The position numbers and the translations under genes were made by a program. From Alistipes sp. (lineage in GTDB: Bacteria > Bacteroidota > Bacteroidia > Bacteroidales > Rikenellaceae): 64,000 nucleotides of DNA. The DNA is taken from the NCBI GenBank assembly GCA_029060215.1, contig JAIDUK010000036.1, forward strand, positions 62,001-126,000, given 5' to 3'. Within the stretch, counting starts at the first letter, position 1. Every line of letters begins with the position of its first letter. A model generated the notes under the pieces. It made no database searches. It was not told the DNA's origin and saw only the letters and a list, made by a program, of their open reading frames with translations. Shown in pieces: positions 15,159 through 22,657 of this stretch.

Positions 15159-16511
15159 TCAACGACCTCGCAACCGAGACGACAAATAATAAACCCCGAT
15201 GGCCAACGAGGCGAGGGTCTCAGAAAACGGCATGGCCAACCAAATGCCGGGCGTACCGAACAACCGGGACAGGAAGATGAAAGCGGGCACGAGGAAGAAA
15301 AACCCGCGCAAAAGGGCGAAAACCGTGGCGGGGCGCACACGCTCGAGACTCTGGTAATAACCGATGGCCGCGAGGTTGACGACGAAGCAGACGAACCCTG
15401 CTGCGAAGAGTGGAAATCCCTCGACGGCGATCTGCGCGGCGGTGTTGTCCAACGGCAGGAACAACCCGACCAACGCCTGCGGAACCCCGACGAAAGCGGC
15501 AGCGACGACGGCACCGCATGCCACCGCGGTGAGCAGTGCGACCCGCTGGGCCGCGGCGACGCGGTCGAAACGGGCGGCCCCGAAGTTGAAACTGACGATG
15601 GGCTGGGCCGACTGGGCGACGGCGTTGCCGATCATGAAGACGAAAGGCGTGTAGTAGCAAGCGATGCCGAAAGCGCCCACGCCGTCGTCGCCCAAGTAGT
15701 GCATGAAGACCAGATTGCCGACGAACATCAACATGGCCATCGTAGCCTCGCCCAACAAAGCCGACGACCCGATGCGGCACTGGTAGCCGATGTTGCGCAA
15801 GGAGAGCCGCAGGCTTTTGCGACTGGCCTTGAGCGGGCAGAACCGCAAAGTGCGCGCATGACGCGACAGGTAGACCGCGACGATCGCCCCGCCGGTGAAC
15901 ATTCCGAGCGAAGAAGCGAGCGCCGCGCCGAAAACGCCCCACCCCAACGGGAAGACGAACCACCAATCGAGGATGGTGTTGACCAAAGCCGAGACGACGC
16001 TGCACCACATGGCCAACCGGGGAGCCCCGTCGAGCCGCACGATGAACAAACCCACGGAAATCCACATCTGGAACGTCAGGGCGGGGACGAAACCCCACAA
16101 GTAATCGACGGCGGCGGGCAACAAATGCTCCGAAGCCCCGAGCCACGAAGCGACGGGCCGCGCGAACCCGAGGATGAACGCCGAAGCCAACACGGTGACG
16201 AGGGTGACGAACAACAACGCCTGTGTGACGTTGAGACGGGCGGCCTTGACCTTGCGGCAAGCGAGGTGGATCGATGCAACGACCGAACACCCGGCGCCGA
16301 CCATCAAACCGAAACCCGTGAAAATCATCAACAACGGGATGCAGATGTTGATGGCGGCGATGCCGTCGCTGCCGACCCCGCGGCCGACGAAGATGCCGTC
16401 GGCGACGGTGACGGCCGAAATGCTGAGCATCCCGAACAACGTGGGGACGAAAAACCTGCGGAACAAACGGCCGGCGCGCTCCGCACCCAGATCCAAAGCG
16501 TCTCTTTCCAT
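15159..16511 (-). CDS. MATE family efflux transporter
   Basis: A 450-residue inner-membrane exporter with about 12 transmembrane helices, driven by an H+ or Na+ gradient in this family. It contains the typical LFGMLSISAVTVADGIFVGRGVG first-helix region and a repeat of it after the midpoint (SSALLGEATMAMLMFVGN). I start at the ATG at 16511 (MERDALDLG) because the upstream in-frame extension is Arg/Cys-rich. The gene stands alone, behind a promoter and an attenuator-like leader RNA, so expression is probably controlled by premature termination. The substrate is unknown. Confidence 0.88.
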   Translation of the reverse strand: MERDALDLGAERAGRLFRRFFVPTLFGMLSISAVTVADGIFVGRGVGSDGIAAINICIPLLMIFTGFGLMVGAGCSVVASIHLACRKVKAARLNVTQALLFVTLVTVLASAFILGFARPVASWLGASEHLLPAAVDYLWGFVPALTFQMWISVGLFIVRLDGAPRLAMWCSVVSALVNTILDWWFVFPLGWGVFGAALASSLGMFTGGAIVAVYLSRHARTLRFCPLKASRKSLRLSLRNIGYQCRIGSSALLGEATMAMLMFVGNLVFMHYLGDDGVGAFGIACYYTPFVFMIGNAVAQSAQPIVSFNFGAARFDRVAAAQRVALLTAVACGAVVAAAFVGVPQALVGLFLPLDNTAAQIAVEGFPLFAAGFVCFVVNLAAIGYYQSLERVRPATVFALLRGFFFLVPAFIFLSRLFGTPGIWLAMPFSETLASLAIGVYYLSSRLRGR

Positions 16512-16582
16512 AACTTTTGACAATCGGTATCGGCGGCACCCGACCCGAGACCCGACCGAAGGGCACCCGCGGCTCCGCGCAC

Positions 16583-16678
16583 AAAAAAGGCCGGACAAGC
16601 CTCGTGGTTTTACCCAGTCATCTTATCCGGCCCCGGTATGCGGCCCTCCGATGAGGATTACAAAACTCCCTATGTATT
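16583..16678 (-). ncRNA. Structured, terminated leader RNA upstream of the MATE gene
   Basis: From a well-formed promoter, a transcript of about 95 nt runs to a strong intrinsic terminator: arms ggccggataag (16632-16622) and cttgtccggcc (16599-16589) followed by six T. Upstream, a GGCC at 16645-16642 can pair with the GGCC at 16632-16629 that forms the base of the terminator, giving a possible antiterminator. A small CCTC/GAGG hairpin lies at 16656-16645. I do not recognise a known riboswitch consensus. A free-standing small RNA is the alternative reading. Confidence 0.55.
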
Positions 16679-16683
16679 TACGG

Positions 16684-16715
16684 CAAAGATAGCGAAAAAC
16701 CGGCGCCGAAACAAA
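16684..16715 (-). promoter_or_regulatory. Promoter of the MATE leader RNA
   Basis: On the minus strand, TTTG (16715-16712), exactly 20 bp, then TATCTTTG (16691-16684). This is a full match to the Bacteroidetes consensus, directly after the hslR stop. Confidence 0.8.
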
Positions 16716-16719
16716 TGAG

Positions 16720-17118
16720 CTACTCCTCGCCGTCGTCGTAAAAAATCCCGTCCATCAAAGAATCGAGATCGCGCCGCTCCTTCTTGGTAGGACGCCCTGC
16801 CCCGCGGTCGCGGAAGACGAAGATGGTCTCGCGCGGCACGTTGAGCTTGTCGAGCTCTTCCTGCGGAGTAGTATTGAGGCAGTAATCGGGAACGTTCTTG
16901 GCGGGCTGGCGGCTGGAAACCAGATCGAGGACCTTGTAGGAATAAGTCACCTGCTGGCGCCTGACCTCGATGCGGTCGCCGATCTTCACCTCGCGCGACG
17001 GCTTGGCATAAGCCCCGTTGACGGTGACCTTGTTGGTACGCACGGCATCGGCCGCGTCGCTGCGGGTCTTGAAAATCCGCACGGCCCACAAATATTTGTC
17101 CAATCGAATATCGTCCAC
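16720..17118 (-). CDS. hslR: RNA-binding S4 domain protein, Hsp15-like
   Basis: 132 residues with an N-terminal S4 domain: IRLDKYLWAVRIFKTRSDAADAV and KVTVNGAYAKPSREVKIGDRIEV. In E. coli, Hsp15 binds stalled 50S subunits carrying peptidyl-tRNA. The rest has a basic C-terminal part (RGAGRPTKKERRDLD) typical of Bacteroidetes members. In related genomes this gene usually follows rplY-pth on the same strand; here it lies 2 kb away on the other strand, separated by the YjbR and MATE genes. Upstream is an inverted array of gtgaaaag units. Confidence 0.88.
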   Translation of the reverse strand: MDDIRLDKYLWAVRIFKTRSDAADAVRTNKVTVNGAYAKPSREVKIGDRIEVRRQQVTYSYKVLDLVSSRQPAKNVPDYCLNTTPQEELDKLNVPRETIFVFRDRGAGRPTKKERRDLDSLMDGIFYDDGEE

Positions 17119-17130
17119 TTTTTCGGAAAG

Positions 17131-17237
17131 TTAAAGGTTAAGGGTGAAAAGTGAAAAGTGAAAGGTGAAAAGTGAAAAGTGAAAAGTGCGGCACACAAAA
17201 GTACTTTCAACCTTTCACCTTTCACTTTTCACTTCTC
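17131..17237. repeat. gtgaaaag array with inverted partner
   Basis: 17131-17188 holds about seven tandem gtgaaaag/gtgaaagg units. After a 20-bp spacer, 17209-17237 holds the reverse complement (cctttcac, cttttcac). The two can form a long hairpin between ftsW and hslR. The right part reaches into the last codons of ftsW. Confidence 0.75.
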
Positions 17238-18506
17238 GTAAATCGTTTCCCCCTTGGGCGTGTCGTGCGACCGCTCGTCGTTCTGACGGCTGACGGAGAG
17301 GATCATACCCAAGGCGATGGAAGTGAAGAGCACCGACGACCCGCCGCGCGAAACGAGGGGCAGCGTCTGCCCGGTCTCGGGAATCAAATTGACGGTGACC
17401 ATGATGTGCAACAAAGCCTGACAAGTGATCTGCAACGCGAGCCCCAAGACCAACAACCCCGGAAAAGCGGTGCCGCAACGACGGAAAATCTCGATGGCCC
17501 GAAAGAAAATCCACAGGTAGAGCATCAACACCACCACGGCCAACAACAACCCGTACTCCTCGACGAAAAAAGCGTAGGCATAATCGCTCTCGGGGTGGAT
17601 CATCTCCACACGCATGGCGCTCTGCCCGGCCCCCTCGCCCAAGATGCCGCCGTTGTAGATGGCGATCATCGAACGCTCGGTGTCGGTGAGCTCCTCGATG
17701 GGCTTCTCGGTCTGCGAAGAAGTCCACAACCGGGACCAAGTGGAGAAACGCCCCTCGGCCGTCTCGCCGCGCCCCCAACTGAAAACCATGGAGAGGACGA
17801 CCACGACCGACGCCCAGACGAGCAGCTTCACGAGCTCGCGGAACCGCACGCGCCCGATGAGCATCATGACCCACGAAGCCATGAACACCAACAAAGCCGA
17901 AGAAAAATGGGCCGGGAAAATGACCATGCACGACACCAACATAGGCATGAGGATGGGCCACGTCCCCTCGCGCCAGATGCGGCGCTGCTCGCGCGAAGAA
18001 CGCCACGTCCAGAACCTCCACGAAGGGACGATGCGGATCTTGTCCATCTTGGACTGCCGCCCGGCCAACTGCCGGGCGAGAAAGAGCACCGTAGCGACCT
18101 TCAACGCCTCCGAAGGCTGGAACATGAAAGACCCGATGGGAATCCAACGCGCCGCGCCGTTGGTGGCCGCGCCGAAGAAATAGACCCCCAACGTCAACAA
18201 CACCGAGACGTAATAAACGGGCGCCGCAAAAAAATTGTAGACGCGGCTGTTGATCTTCTGCACGGCCAACATGACGAACAGACACGCGCCGAGGATGAAG
18301 AGCTGCTGCCGCAGGAAATGGGCCGTAGTACGGGCCGTATGGGCATCGTAGGCCATCTTGGCGGTCGACGAATAGACCACGAGCACCGAAATCACCGCCA
18401 ACGTAGCGACGATGATCCACAACACCCGGTCGCCGGTGAACAACCGGAACCCGGAACCGTCGGAGGTATCGGAAAGATGCGTCGTTTTCAATTTTCCAGC
18501 ACCCAT
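17229..18506 (-). CDS. ftsW: SEDS-family peptidoglycan glycosyltransferase FtsW
   Basis: A 425-residue polytopic membrane protein of the division site that polymerises lipid II with FtsI. It shows SEDS features: TLGVYFFGAATNGAARWIPIGSFMFQPSEALK (first-half signature), AIYNGGILGEGAGQS, and NLIPETGQTLPLVSRGGSSVLFTSIALGMIL near the C-terminus. I start at the ATG at 18506 (MGAGKLKTT), giving a 19-bp overlap with murD, so it is the last gene of the cell-wall operon here. murG, which normally follows, is absent. The call of FtsW rather than RodA rests on operon context. Confidence 0.93.
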   Translation of the reverse strand: MGAGKLKTTHLSDTSDGSGFRLFTGDRVLWIIVATLAVISVLVVYSSTAKMAYDAHTARTTAHFLRQQLFILGACLFVMLAVQKINSRVYNFFAAPVYYVSVLLTLGVYFFGAATNGAARWIPIGSFMFQPSEALKVATVLFLARQLAGRQSKMDKIRIVPSWRFWTWRSSREQRRIWREGTWPILMPMLVSCMVIFPAHFSSALLVFMASWVMMLIGRVRFRELVKLLVWASVVVVLSMVFSWGRGETAEGRFSTWSRLWTSSQTEKPIEELTDTERSMIAIYNGGILGEGAGQSAMRVEMIHPESDYAYAFFVEEYGLLLAVVVLMLYLWIFFRAIEIFRRCGTAFPGLLVLGLALQITCQALLHIMVTVNLIPETGQTLPLVSRGGSSVLFTSIALGMILSVSRQNDERSHDTPKGETIYEK

Positions 18507-19834
18507 TGCTTGAACAATTCGCCGCGGTTTTCGTAATTCTTGAACAGGTCGAACGACGCGCAGGCGGGCGACAACAACACGACGTCGCCGGGCCGAGCGG
18601 CCGCCTTGGCGGCTTTCATCGCCGCGTCGAGCGAATCGGCGGAAACGACCTCGGGCACGATGCCCGAGAACTCGCCCACGAGCTTGGCGTTGTCGAGCCC
18701 CATACAGACGAGCGTATGGACCTTCTGGCGGGCGAACTGCTTGAGCGGCTCGTAGTCGTTGCCCTTGTCGGTGCCCCCGGCGATCCACACCACGGGCCGC
18801 TTCATGCTTTCGAGGGCATACCACACCGAATCGACGTTGGTGGCCTTGGAATCGTTGATCCACAACACCCCGTTCTTCTCGGCCACGGGCTCGAGCCGGT
18901 GCTCGACGGGCGCGAAGTCGTAGAGCGACCTGCGGATGCTGGCCGGAGCGACGCCCGCAGCGAGGGCGGCGAGGGCCGCCGCCATAGCGTTGTAGGCGTT
19001 GTGCAACCCGGCGATCCGCATCTTGGCCATGTCGATCTCGACCGACGCCCTGCCCACCGAAGCAGTGAACCGCCCGTCGCACAGAAACGCATCGCCGGCC
19101 CCGCTGGCCACGGCATTGCGAGCCGCGAAAGGCAACTGCCGCCCCCGCAGATCGTACTTGGGCAACTGCTGCCAAACGGTCTCGTCGTCGCCCGAGAAGA
19201 CGAAGAAATCGCGCGAAGTCTGGTTCTGCGTAATGCGCATCTTGGAATCGACGTAATTCTGGAAACAATGGTCGTAGCGGTCGAGATGGTCGGGCGTGAT
19301 GTTCATCAACACGCCGATGTGGGCGCGGAACTTATACATGCCGTCGAGCTGGAACGAACTGAGCTCCAAAACGTACCAATCGTAACCGCCCTCGGCCACC
19401 GAACGAGCGAAACTCTCGCCGATGTTGCCGCCGAGCGCCACGTTCAACCCGGCGTCGCGCATGATTTTGTAAATCAACGACGTAGTGGTCGTCTTGCCGT
19501 TCGAACCCGTAATGCAGATGCACTTGGCCCTGCCCAAGTAACGCCCGGCGAACTCGATTTCGGAGATGACGGGGATGCCGGCGGCCCGGATCTTCTGCAC
19601 GATGGGCGCCGAATCGGGGATGCCCGGCGACTTGACCACCTCCGAGGCGGCGAGGATGCGCTCCTCGCTATGGCCGCCCTGCTCGAAGGGAATGCCCTGC
19701 TCGTCGAGCATCCGCCTGTAACGCTCCGCGATGGGGCCGCTGTCGGAGAGGAAGACCCCGAAACCCTTTTTCTTGGCGAGAACGGCCGACCCGCAACCGC
19801 TGATCCCGCCGCCCAAAACGACAATGTTTTTCAT
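18488..19834 (-). CDS. murD: UDP-N-acetylmuramoyl-L-alanine--D-glutamate ligase
   Basis: A cytosolic ATP-dependent ligase that adds D-Glu to UDP-MurNAc-L-Ala. 448 residues. It shows the N-terminal Rossmann-like GGGISGCGSA, the P-loop CITGSNGKTTTTSLI (about residues 107-121), the NITPDHLDRYDH motif, and WINDSKATNVDSVWYAL in the C-terminal domain. Normal length and motifs. It is separated from mraY upstream by 105 bp and overlaps ftsW downstream. Confidence 0.97.
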   Translation of the reverse strand: MKNIVVLGGGISGCGSAVLAKKKGFGVFLSDSGPIAERYRRMLDEQGIPFEQGGHSEERILAASEVVKSPGIPDSAPIVQKIRAAGIPVISEIEFAGRYLGRAKCICITGSNGKTTTTSLIYKIMRDAGLNVALGGNIGESFARSVAEGGYDWYVLELSSFQLDGMYKFRAHIGVLMNITPDHLDRYDHCFQNYVDSKMRITQNQTSRDFFVFSGDDETVWQQLPKYDLRGRQLPFAARNAVASGAGDAFLCDGRFTASVGRASVEIDMAKMRIAGLHNAYNAMAAALAALAAGVAPASIRRSLYDFAPVEHRLEPVAEKNGVLWINDSKATNVDSVWYALESMKRPVVWIAGGTDKGNDYEPLKQFARQKVHTLVCMGLDNAKLVGEFSGIVPEVVSADSLDAAMKAAKAAARPGDVVLLSPACASFDLFKNYENRGELFKQWVLEN

Positions 19835-19939
19835 AATGCGTCGAATCTTTGCCGTCCGTTTTCGGACCGCGGCCTGCGGGTCTGCGCCGGGCGAGACTGC
19901 GGCCTGCCGCGAATGCGGACGGACGATTTGCAGTTTCTT

Positions 19940-21184
19940 CTATCTGATTTTCAGCGTGACCAACGTAATGGCCGCCAACAACAACGAAACGATCCAAAAA
20001 CGGATGGCGATCTTGGTCTCGAACTGCCCCTTCAACTGGTAATGATGGTGGATGGGCGACATGAGCAAGATACGCCGCCCCTCGCCGTACTTACGCTTGG
20101 TATACTTGAAATAACCGACCTGCAACATGACCGAACAACTCTCGACGAGGAAGACGCCGCACAACAAAGGCAACAACAACTCCTTGCGGATGCACAATGC
20201 GAAGACGGCGATGATGCCGCCGATGGAAAGCGACCCGGTGTCGCCCATGAAGATCTGTGCGGGGAACGAATTGTACCACAGAAAACCGACCAACGCACCG
20301 ACCAACGCAGCGGCGAAGACCACCAACTCGCCGCTGTCGGGGATATACATGATATTGAGGTAATCGGCGTAGACGATATGACCCGAAAGGTAGGCCAACA
20401 CGGCCAACACGACCACGATGGGCACCGAGACCCCGGTCACGAGCCCGTCGAGCCCGTCGGTGAGGTTGGCGCCGTTGGACACGGCCGTAACCACCAGAAT
20501 GGCCACCAACACGTAGAGCAACCACGTGGCGATCTCGCGCCCGCCGGTCAACCAACCGTAATCGAACTCGTTGTTCTTGATGAAGGGGATGGTGGTCTTG
20601 GTGGTTTTGGTGCTCTCGGAACTGATGAGCAAATGCTGCCGGACGCTCTGCTCGACCGAACCGTCGGCATTGACGTAGACCGTCTCGACGGGCCGGGTCA
20701 CCTTCTCGCGCACGACGATCTCGGGCGAGAGCCACATGGCGGTCCCGACGATGATGCCCAGACCGACCTGCCCCACGATCTTGAAACGCCCCTTGAGCCC
20801 CTCCTTGCGATGGCGGAACACCTTGATGTAATCGTCGAGCCCGCCGATGAACCCGAGCCACACGGTCGAAACCAACAACAACTGGATGTAGATGTTGTCC
20901 AACCGCCCGAACAAGAGCGTCGGCACCGACACGGCCAACAAGATGATGACCCCGCCCATGGTGGGCGTGCCGCGCTTCTGGAGCTGACCCTCGAGCCCGA
21001 GATCGCGGATCTCCTCGCCGATCTGCCTGCGACGCAGGAAATCGATGATCGACCGGCCGAAGATGACGGCGATCAACAACGAAAGGATGATGGCCGCAGC
21101 CGAACGGAACGAAATGTACTGGAACATGCCCGAACCGGGCACGTTGTGGATGCGGTCGAGATAACGGAAAAGACTGTAGAACAT
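19940..21184 (-). CDS. mraY: Phospho-N-acetylmuramoyl-pentapeptide-transferase
   Basis: An inner-membrane enzyme making lipid I from UDP-MurNAc-pentapeptide and undecaprenyl phosphate. 414 residues, about 10 helices. Catalytic motifs are present: GFIGGLDDYIKV, NLTDGLDGLVTG, FMGDTGSLSIGG and PIHHHYQLKGQ. It carries the longer periplasmic insert (about residues 165-215, ending KNNEFDYGW) typical of Bacteroidetes. The ATG overlaps the murE stop by one base. Confidence 0.97.
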   Translation of the reverse strand: MFYSLFRYLDRIHNVPGSGMFQYISFRSAAAIILSLLIAVIFGRSIIDFLRRRQIGEEIRDLGLEGQLQKRGTPTMGGVIILLAVSVPTLLFGRLDNIYIQLLLVSTVWLGFIGGLDDYIKVFRHRKEGLKGRFKIVGQVGLGIIVGTAMWLSPEIVVREKVTRPVETVYVNADGSVEQSVRQHLLISSESTKTTKTTIPFIKNNEFDYGWLTGGREIATWLLYVLVAILVVTAVSNGANLTDGLDGLVTGVSVPIVVVLAVLAYLSGHIVYADYLNIMYIPDSGELVVFAAALVGALVGFLWYNSFPAQIFMGDTGSLSIGGIIAVFALCIRKELLLPLLCGVFLVESCSVMLQVGYFKYTKRKYGEGRRILLMSPIHHHYQLKGQFETKIAIRFWIVSLLLAAITLVTLKIR

Positions 21185-22653
21185 TATTCTTGAGGTTTTT
21201 CATTCAACAAACCGAACGCCTTGCGGACCTGCTGCCGGTCGTCGAACGGGAACTTGGTGCTGCCGATGATCTGGTAATCCTCGTGGCCCTTGCCGGCGAT
21301 GAGCAGGATGTCGCCGGGCCGAGCGAGCAAGACCGCCGTACGGATGGCCTCGGCGCGGTCGGCGATACGCAGGAAACGCGCCGAAGGATCGAGCCCGGCG
21401 GTCATGTCGTCGAGGATGGCCTCGGGCGACTCGTGGCGCGGGTTGTCCGAAGTGAAGATGGCCGTCGACGCGTACTTGACGGCGATGGCGGCCATCTCGG
21501 GACGCTTGGTCCGGTCGCGGTCGCCGCCGCAACCGCAGACGACGACGAGCTGCTGCTCCGGGGTGCGGATCTCCTCGATGGTGCGGATGACGTTCTCCAA
21601 CGCATCGGGCGTATGGGCGTAATCGACCACCGCCGTTTTGCCGTCGTCCGAACGGATCACCTCGAAACGCCCGGCGACGGAATGCAAGGCGCTCAACACG
21701 CGCAACACCTCGTCGGCACCGAACCCGAGCAACCGGGCCGCGCCGTAGACGGCCAACAAATTGTAGGCGTTGAACCGCCCGGGCAAAGCCACCCACACCT
21801 CGCGGCCGTCGATGCGGAGCAACATGCCGTCGAGGTGCTGCTCGACGATCTTGCACCGGAAATCGGCCATGGAACGCAGAGAATAGGCGACGACCCGCGC
21901 CGCCGAATTCTGCACCATGATGCGACCGTTGCGGTCGTCGATGTTGGTCAACGCAAAGGCATCGGCGGGCAGGAAATCGAAAAACCGCTGCTTGGCCTTG
22001 ATATAAGCGGCGAAAGTCTTGTGGTAGTCGAGGTGGTCGTGGGTGATGTTGGAAAAAAGCCCCCCGGCGAAGTGCAACCCACGCGTACGCTCCTGCACGA
22101 TGGCGTGGGACGAACACTCCATGAAACAATACTCGCACCCGGCATCGGCCATTTCGCGCATCATGGCGTTCAGGCGGATGGAATCGGGGGTCGTGTGGGT
22201 CGCCTCGACGGTCCGGCCGCCGATCTTGTAGACGACGGTCGAAATCAAACCGGCCTCGTGGCCGAGCGCCCGCACCAAATCGTAGAGCAACGTAGCGGTG
22301 GTGGTCTTGCCGTTGGTACCGGTCACTCCCACCAATTTCAATTCGCGGCTCGGATGCCCGTAGAACGCCGCAGCCATATCGGCCATGGCGCCCGCGGGAT
22401 CGTCGACGACCGCATAGGCCACGCCTTGGGCAAGGCGCTCGGGCAGACGGGAACAAACGATGGCCGCGGCCCCCTTTTCGACCGCGGCGGGGATGAAATC
22501 GTGCCCGTCGCACTGCGTACCGGCCACCGCGAAGAAACAACAACCCGGCACCGCGGCCCGCGAATCGTAGGTCAACGCCCCGACCCCGGCCGCCGCATCG
22601 CCGTGCAACTCACGCACCGGAATCATCTCCAACAACTCGGAAAACAACTTCAT
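21184..22653 (-). CDS. murE: UDP-MurNAc-L-Ala-D-Glu--2,6-diaminopimelate ligase
   Basis: Adds the third stem-peptide residue. 489 residues with P-loop VGVTGTNGKTTTATLL, the EGS-like carbamylated-Lys region and SDNPRHESPEAI. The DNPR box is the accepted marker for meso-diaminopimelate rather than lysine, so the organism should have DAP-type peptidoglycan. It ends one base into the mraY ATG and begins 4 bp after the ftsI stop. Confidence 0.96.
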   Translation of the reverse strand: MKLFSELLEMIPVRELHGDAAAGVGALTYDSRAAVPGCCFFAVAGTQCDGHDFIPAAVEKGAAAIVCSRLPERLAQGVAYAVVDDPAGAMADMAAAFYGHPSRELKLVGVTGTNGKTTTATLLYDLVRALGHEAGLISTVVYKIGGRTVEATHTTPDSIRLNAMMREMADAGCEYCFMECSSHAIVQERTRGLHFAGGLFSNITHDHLDYHKTFAAYIKAKQRFFDFLPADAFALTNIDDRNGRIMVQNSAARVVAYSLRSMADFRCKIVEQHLDGMLLRIDGREVWVALPGRFNAYNLLAVYGAARLLGFGADEVLRVLSALHSVAGRFEVIRSDDGKTAVVDYAHTPDALENVIRTIEEIRTPEQQLVVVCGCGGDRDRTKRPEMAAIAVKYASTAIFTSDNPRHESPEAILDDMTAGLDPSARFLRIADRAEAIRTAVLLARPGDILLIAGKGHEDYQIIGSTKFPFDDRQQVRKAFGLLNEKPQE

Positions 22654-22657
22654 GGTT

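Noticed and set aside
15132..16520. Long plus-strand frame opposite the MATE gene
   Set aside because: Antisense shadow with Glu/Arg/Asp-rich composition and no family match.
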